A stretch of DNA of 64,000 bases, from the NCBI RefSeq assembly GCF_003286085.1, contig NW_020825288.1, positions 22,506,001 to 22,570,000 of the forward strand, read 5' to 3'. Numbering within the stretch: position 1 is the stretch's first letter; each line of letters opens with the position of its first letter. The notes beneath the pieces are model-generated. The model was not told the origin of the DNA and searched no databases. It saw nothing but the letters and a program-made list of their open reading frames with translations. Made by a program: the position numbers and the translations under genes. This DNA comes from Drosophila persimilis (Eukaryota; Arthropoda; Insecta; Diptera; Drosophilidae). This document shows positions 59,001 through 64,000 of the stretch, piece by piece.

Positions 59001-60500
59001 TAGATATGGTCATTATTTATGATTCTGCGTTTTTAGTTTTCTCGAATCTGCAATATTGTGGATGCAACAGATTTTCGTCTTTTGTGCGGGCGGATGGGGT
59101 CGGGGCGAAATTCTGAGATATACGTTTCATAGTGAGATCTAACAGGAGTGCGGATACCAAATTTGGTTACTCTAGCCTTAATAGTCTCTGAGATTTATGA
59201 ATATCCCCAGATCTGCATCCTTTGCGGGGGCGGAAGGGGGTGTGGCGAAATTTTGAAACAAACTCGTCTCGGTCCGATATATTAGGAGTGTGGATACCAA
59301 ATTTGGTTGCTCTAGCTTTTATGGTCTCTGAGATCTAGGCGCTAATGTTTTACTCTAAACAAAGCCGCCTATGCTACGTGTGTGTTAGAGAGAGACAGGG
59401 CGAGAAAAAATTAAATTGTTTTCGTGATGCTGGCTATAATAATAATACGATCCAATTCAGATTCTGCAGTCTAAAAGATATGGTCATTCTCTACGATTCT
59501 GCGTTTTTGGTTTTCTTGTATCTTTAAAATTGTGGATGCCACAGATTTTCGCCTTTTGTGGGGGCGGAAGTGGGCGGGGCAAAGTTTTGAAATATTTTCG
59601 GAGCAGTGACATATCACAGAAGTCTGGATCCAAAACATCGTTGCTCTAGCTCTTATAGTCTTTGAGCATTAGGCGCTGAAGGGGACGGACAGACGGACAG
59701 ACGGACAGACGGACGGACGGACAGACGGACAGACGGACGGACGGACAGACAGACATGGCTCAATCGACTCGGCTATTGATGCTGATCAAGAATATATATA
59801 CTTTATGGGGTCGGAAACGATTCCTTCTGGACGTTACACACATACACTTTTACCACAAATCTAATATACCCCAATACTCATTTTGAGTATCGGGTATAAA
59901 AAACGAGAGAATTCGAAAATGGAAGGGAACCGTAATGGACTGTAATGAAAATTCTGCAGGTACGAGGCACCCATATAAATTTCTCGAGTCTAGACAGACC
60001 CGATAGCACAGCAGGCGCAACAGAAAGCTGGCTTAAAGTGTCTTCGGGTTCGGAATACATTTATGCGAGTCGGGCCTCTGGCAACAGATTGTAACAGCTT
60101 TCTCTGCGTCTCGCTCTCCCACTCTCTCTGACAATTTAAATTATTTAATAAATTACTTTGCCCAGCCGGCGTAAAAAAGGAGAATTTTCTAATATGTTGG
60201 GTTCCCATGAAATTCACTGGAAAATTGCATAAAAATAGTTTGTATCGTACACATTTTCATAAAATATTTCCCCTAGCGCTGACAGTGCGAAAGTTATAAC
60301 TAAATTATGCGAAAGTTAGGATGTCCTGTGGCTAGGAGGAGGCGCTGTTGCTGGTGCTAGGCATTTAGGGTACTCACCTGGGGTGGAACGTCCAGTACCA
60401 TCAGCTCACGTATGCAGGTGTCGCACACCAAACAGTTTTTATATATCTTCCGACGTGTTGTCGTCTGATGAGTCTTGGGAAAGTCATGGTAGAAAAATTG
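53032..60500 (-). CDS. RASL10-type Ras-like small GTPase (partial, 5' end outside window)
   Basis: Atypical Ras-family GTPase. Exons 60500-60378, 54071-53958, 53844-53731, 53405-53338 and 53200-53032 give the C-terminal 195 residues. The order matches vertebrate RASL10A/B: QFFYHDF near switch I, LMVLDVPPQ where Ras has DTAGQ, HAYVLVYDMGN, VGNKYD (G4), LVRKHWRCGYVECSAQYN (G5) and a C-terminal CTIL box, which with Leu last predicts geranylgeranylation. A Gly-rich stretch precedes the tail. The P-loop exon is not seen and presumably lies beyond 64000. The 60378/54071 intron is 6.3 kb. From memory the fly 83A gene would be CG14669, but I am not sure of that number. Confidence 0.85.
58757..59905. 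mobile_element. DINE-1/mini-me-like element (Helentron-related, non-autonomous)
   Basis: About 1.15 kb repeat with no open frame. Near the left end is a stem-loop (GAGTTGC 58777-58783 paired with GCAACTC 58794-58800). A 13-bp subterminal inverted repeat follows: TATACCCGATACT at 58807-58819 and AGTATCGGGTATA at 59886-59898. The right end has a second hairpin (ATACTCA 59874-59880, TGAGTAT 59884-59890). A GACGGACA microsatellite is followed by a core containing GACTCGGCTATTGATGCTGA and ATATATACTTTATGGGGTCG, which I know as typical of the mini-me/DINE-1 family. AAAAACGAG occurs outside both ends. Confidence 0.7.
59684..59752. repeat. (GACGGACA)n microsatellite inside the DINE-1-like element
   Basis: GGAC/AGAC tetramer tract of about 70 nt; the reverse complement is the (GTCY)n proto-microsatellite described for mini-me elements. 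Confidence 0.9.
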
Positions 60501-63500
60501 CTGCAAAAATGGAAGCGCACAAAATTGAATATTATTGTGATTGTAATATATTGCGCATACGGCGCGTGGGCCGTAGTGCGAGATTAAATATAAAAATGAA
60601 AATTCCATAGCGAACTCGCTCGATTCCCATAGAAACCTTGCTCTAAAGCAAACCGAGCGAGCTTTTCTATATTTTTTATGTGTTTCTTTCGTTCTTCTAT
60701 GGGATTTCTATGCCAGTTTTCTGGTCATAGAAGGAGAGGCACGAGCACGAGTAGATGAAGCCGGGTGGACGCTGGTTTATTTCTGTTTCTGTTTCCATTG
60801 GTTTTGTTTTGTGCTCTGTGTTAGGCAAACATTTTAAATATGTGTTCAGCTCTGCTCTGCTCTGCTGTTAGGTTCTTTTATATGAGCTTCTCATGAGGTT
60901 CTTTCACCCATATGCAGGCGCAGGCCTGAGGTCAGGACACATTTTATTCACATTTTTAGCTTATTAAAATTGTGTGGTCATAAAAGCGGGCTATGGATTT
61001 TATGCTCTTGGTGGTCATGTAAACATAAAAATGCCAGTAAAAAGCAGTAAATCTACAGAATGAAGGGTGCTGGAGCCGTGGCGGGGAGCGGGATCAGATG
61101 GAGCTAATCTATGCTGAAATCATATAGATTTTATTTACAGTTTTTCTACTTAATTTGAATGAATTATGGTTTTAACAGATGGGATTTTCCACCTTAAATC
61201 TGAATTATATGGAGGATAATGAGCTTTTTGTGAAAACTTAATGTAAAAAGATCTACCCGGGGTTCAATTCAACAAAAAACCTTTCCATGTGCTTAACTGC
61301 TCAATCATCAGATTGAAAGATATCTGTAGACAGATATATCTTTCCTAAATCTCTTTTTAATTTAATCGCCCCTACCTAAAGTCCTGTAAATTCACTCTCT
61401 ATAATTTTCCATTTTCTTTTTCATTAGTTAATAAATTTTTAGCCTCTTTATCACTAGCTTTTGAGCCAGTTTTAAGCTTCAATAACGAGCCATAACTCTA
61501 ATGCGAAATGGAACTCATAACCAACACGCGGGACTGTTTCGAAATCTGCACTGAAACGTGGTCGAAATGACCCCATTAACCGGCGCAGAGACCTCTAAGC
61601 CAGCAGTTCAGCAATTTGGTGCGTGGCTGTGTGGTTCGAGACCATCTAATTTTCCCCTAAAAGCCGGGCAGAAAGAGCGATGCCAAAGCGAATCGCAGTC
61701 AATGGGAAAAGTATCCCCTGAAAATAAGGCAGAGGCCGGCGAAAGGCATAAAATAAATTTTCCACAAAAAAAAGTAAGTGAAAAGGAAAAACGATAATGA
61801 AAGAAGGGTAGTGTGGGCGTGTTCTGTGGGCGCATGTGTGTGTGTGTGTGTGAGTGAATCAATGCATGAATTGAATGAGTGACAGGCTCAAAGGATATTT
61901 AACGCCTGATTGCATTTTAAAGTGATGTCCTGTCATTTACTCCAGCCAAGGAGCAGACCAAGAGATTGCCAATTCACGATTATCCCACATGATGTATGTG
62001 TGTGCCAGTGCGGATGCGTGATAACTTGGCTAATAATAAAGTCAAGTGAGAATCATTTTGAGGACACCCATCACCACAATCCCGCTCTGGTCCTCGTTCT
62101 CATGTTCTGCTAATATAAATGCAAATTCTTTTCTGTCAATCGGCGGTTCCCTTGTTTTCGCTGCAATGAAATCGAATGCAATTTATGCACACGACGACTC
62201 AATTACCCGAGACCGAAAAAGGATATCCGCTAAGATGGCGGCCACCCAAACGTCGGAAGCGGAAGTGGCCAGTGGCCAGTGGCTGGACAGCCTTAAAGCG
62301 AAGCGTAGAATGTTTTTAGCGGCCATTTTAAATTATATCCTGCACACACAGACGATCCCATAGGGGCATGGCATGGGGAAAAGGGGTCACATCGCATCGC
62401 ATCGCCTCGCGTAGATGCCACGCTTTTATGTCCCAGCGCCGCATATCATTGAGTTTTATTTTTATTGAACTGGTAATTGAATAAGAAATGACATTGATGG
62501 TCGTCTCCATCTCGGTCGTGCTCTCTTGGCATCCTGCTCTATACTGCTCCTCTGCTACACCCTCTCTGCCCCATGGCCGGCTTTGCGCCTCTTTATGCTT
62601 CTTGCTGCGCCATAAAGTGCGCTACATTATCTGTCACATAAATAAGCAGCGACCGGGCTTGAGCCGAAAGAAGCTTTTCGAAATTTACACAAATGGTTAT
62701 TCATGGCGTATACTTTATGGCTATGATGCATTGCATTTTATTTGGCTCCTTTATCTGCAGGAATTAGCTTCAGTTTATTCGACAATTTACTCAACCAATT
62801 TGAGGCAGATTCAGGCACGGAACGGAACGGAACGGACATTGAACTGAGTTCAAGCTGGGCAATGAGTGGGGCAGTAAATTGAATTTGCACTAAAAAACCA
62901 GTTTTGAAATATGAAAACAGTAGTTAATATTTAATCCCCAGACAGATGCATTTATATCGATGCGACTGTTGATTCTTCGCAAACTTGTATCTTTTATCTC
63001 ACATTAAACCTCAGTCCTTTTCGACTACTACTCGAAACAAAAAATTCTTTAAATTTATTCATTTATAAATTTTATTTAAACGATTCTTCAAAGATTCGAA
63101 TATGTATAGGCACGTATTTGGCGATTTGATTTCACATGTATTTCCTTTTACACGGCCATTACATTTACAGAGCAATCAAGATTTCAGCCATGTTCATGCT
63201 CTCCCTACCGGAAACCTACTCGCCCACCCCGCCACCAATTTCCTTCACAGCTTGACCGCAAAACAGCCATTAAACAGGACGTAATTGATTTTGCAGTGCT
63301 TAAAATGCCATAAAAATGCACAAATCTCGCATTACACACAATAAAAGACGTCCAGCTGGGAAGGAGCTGGGAGAGAGCACTGGCACATGGACACAGGGGC
63401 TTAGGAGGGAATAGAACAGATCTAGTTTGAGGCTAATGCACAGACCTTATCCCGCACAAATACACGGACAATCGCAGACATTAAACGCAGCCGTAAAACG

Positions 63501-64000
63501 CACACAGACAAAACAAACGTATGGAAAATAATGAAGAGCAAAGCGAAAGCAAATGGCAAATGGCAAAGCAACCCGGAACTCGGAACTCAACTCGCAACTG
63601 GAACTGAAACTGGAACTGCCAACTGCAGTTAATTGAATTTGCCGAGCAGCAAAGGGCCGTGCATACGCAATGGGCGGGAAGAAGACTGTTGGGGAAAGAG
63701 GAGTCTGTGGGAGTTTACGCAGGGAAAAGAGCCAGGGCTTATACGCTTTTTAAAACGATTAAAGAACTAGGAGACATAGTGACCTACATCTAAGCACTTA
63801 ATTAAGTTAGATCTGCATTAATAAGGTAGAAATCTAACGAACGAGTTTAGGTATGGTTGATATGGTCTATGTCTTGTTACATCTGAAGGCAAATAAAGTG
63901 TCCCCTGTTGAGGCATTGCTTGATTGTAATAGAGAATAAAACGAATCAACCTTCGAGTGTATCATGCACTAAAAGCTCTAAGGACTGACTGCAAAGGCCA
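60501..64000 (-). other. Right-end noncoding DNA, probably intron of the RASL10-type gene
   Basis: No exon with a P-loop motif found on the minus strand. (GT)n lies near 61835-61852. GGAACGGAAC and AACTGGAACT-type simple repeats occur near 62818-62836 and 63577-63620. It probably belongs to the upstream intron. Confidence 0.45.

Larger units (their letters stand above)
54072..60377 (-). other. 6.3 kb intron of the RASL10-type gene
   Basis: No exon recognised. It hosts the DINE-1-like element at 58757-59905. Short low-complexity stretches occur, for example GGGGCTAGG near 55298-55318. Confidence 0.6.

Noticed and set aside
61558-61797. 79-codon plus-strand frame at the right end
   Set aside because: No start context, no family and no splice partner; lies in probable intron DNA of the RASL10-type gene.

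Overview
The window is nuclear DNA of a fruit fly (Drosophila, subgenus Sophophora; an obscura-group species is my guess from the style of the repeat element, not proven). The evidence is the gene content, introns of 54-70 nt with GTRAGT donors, and Drosophila core-promoter motifs (Motif 1 YGGTCACACTR, Motif 6 KTYRGTATWTTT, DRE TATCGATA). The gene set CG31547-type NKCC, SUGP1, Hcs, ksr, HDAC3, Snr1, mRpL44, POLDIP2, RpL35A, PEK and a RASL10-type GTPase matches, from memory, the 83A region of D. melanogaster 3R (Muller element E).

Layout. Positions 1-395 hold the last codons of an unrecognised plus-strand gene. About 7 kb without a recognisable gene follows. A plus-strand Na-K-Cl cotransporter with two large introns runs from 7523 to 19799. 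From about 20 to 49.4 kb the DNA is compact and strands alternate: SUGP1 (-), Hcs (-) with ksr (+) nested in a 4.9 kb intron, HDAC3 (+), Snr1 (-), mRpL44 (+), POLDIP2 (-), RpL35A (+), PEK (+). Neighbours are tail-to-tail with 160-420 nt between stops, or head-to-head with 0.5-1.2 kb between starts. The right 14 kb is the 3' part of a minus-strand RASL10-type small GTPase with a probable 3 kb 3' UTR, a 6.3 kb intron carrying a DINE-1/mini-me-like element, and first coding exon(s) outside the window.

Most of the compact genes have housekeeping or signalling roles: splicing (SUGP1), biotin attachment to carboxylases (Hcs), Ras/MAPK scaffolding (ksr), histone deacetylation and BAP remodelling (HDAC3, Snr1), mitochondrial translation and maintenance (mRpL44, POLDIP2), cytosolic ribosome (RpL35A) and ER stress (PEK). 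Several share Motif 1/Motif 6 promoters, and two promoter regions 3.4 kb apart share a longer set of sequence blocks.

The best lead for something undescribed is a 38-codon open reading frame at 36043-36159. It encodes a single-pass membrane micropeptide, ends 49 nt before the HDAC3 start codon and probably lies on the same transcript. All exon boundaries were read by eye from splice consensus, reading phase and family similarity; each complete CDS sums to a multiple of three.
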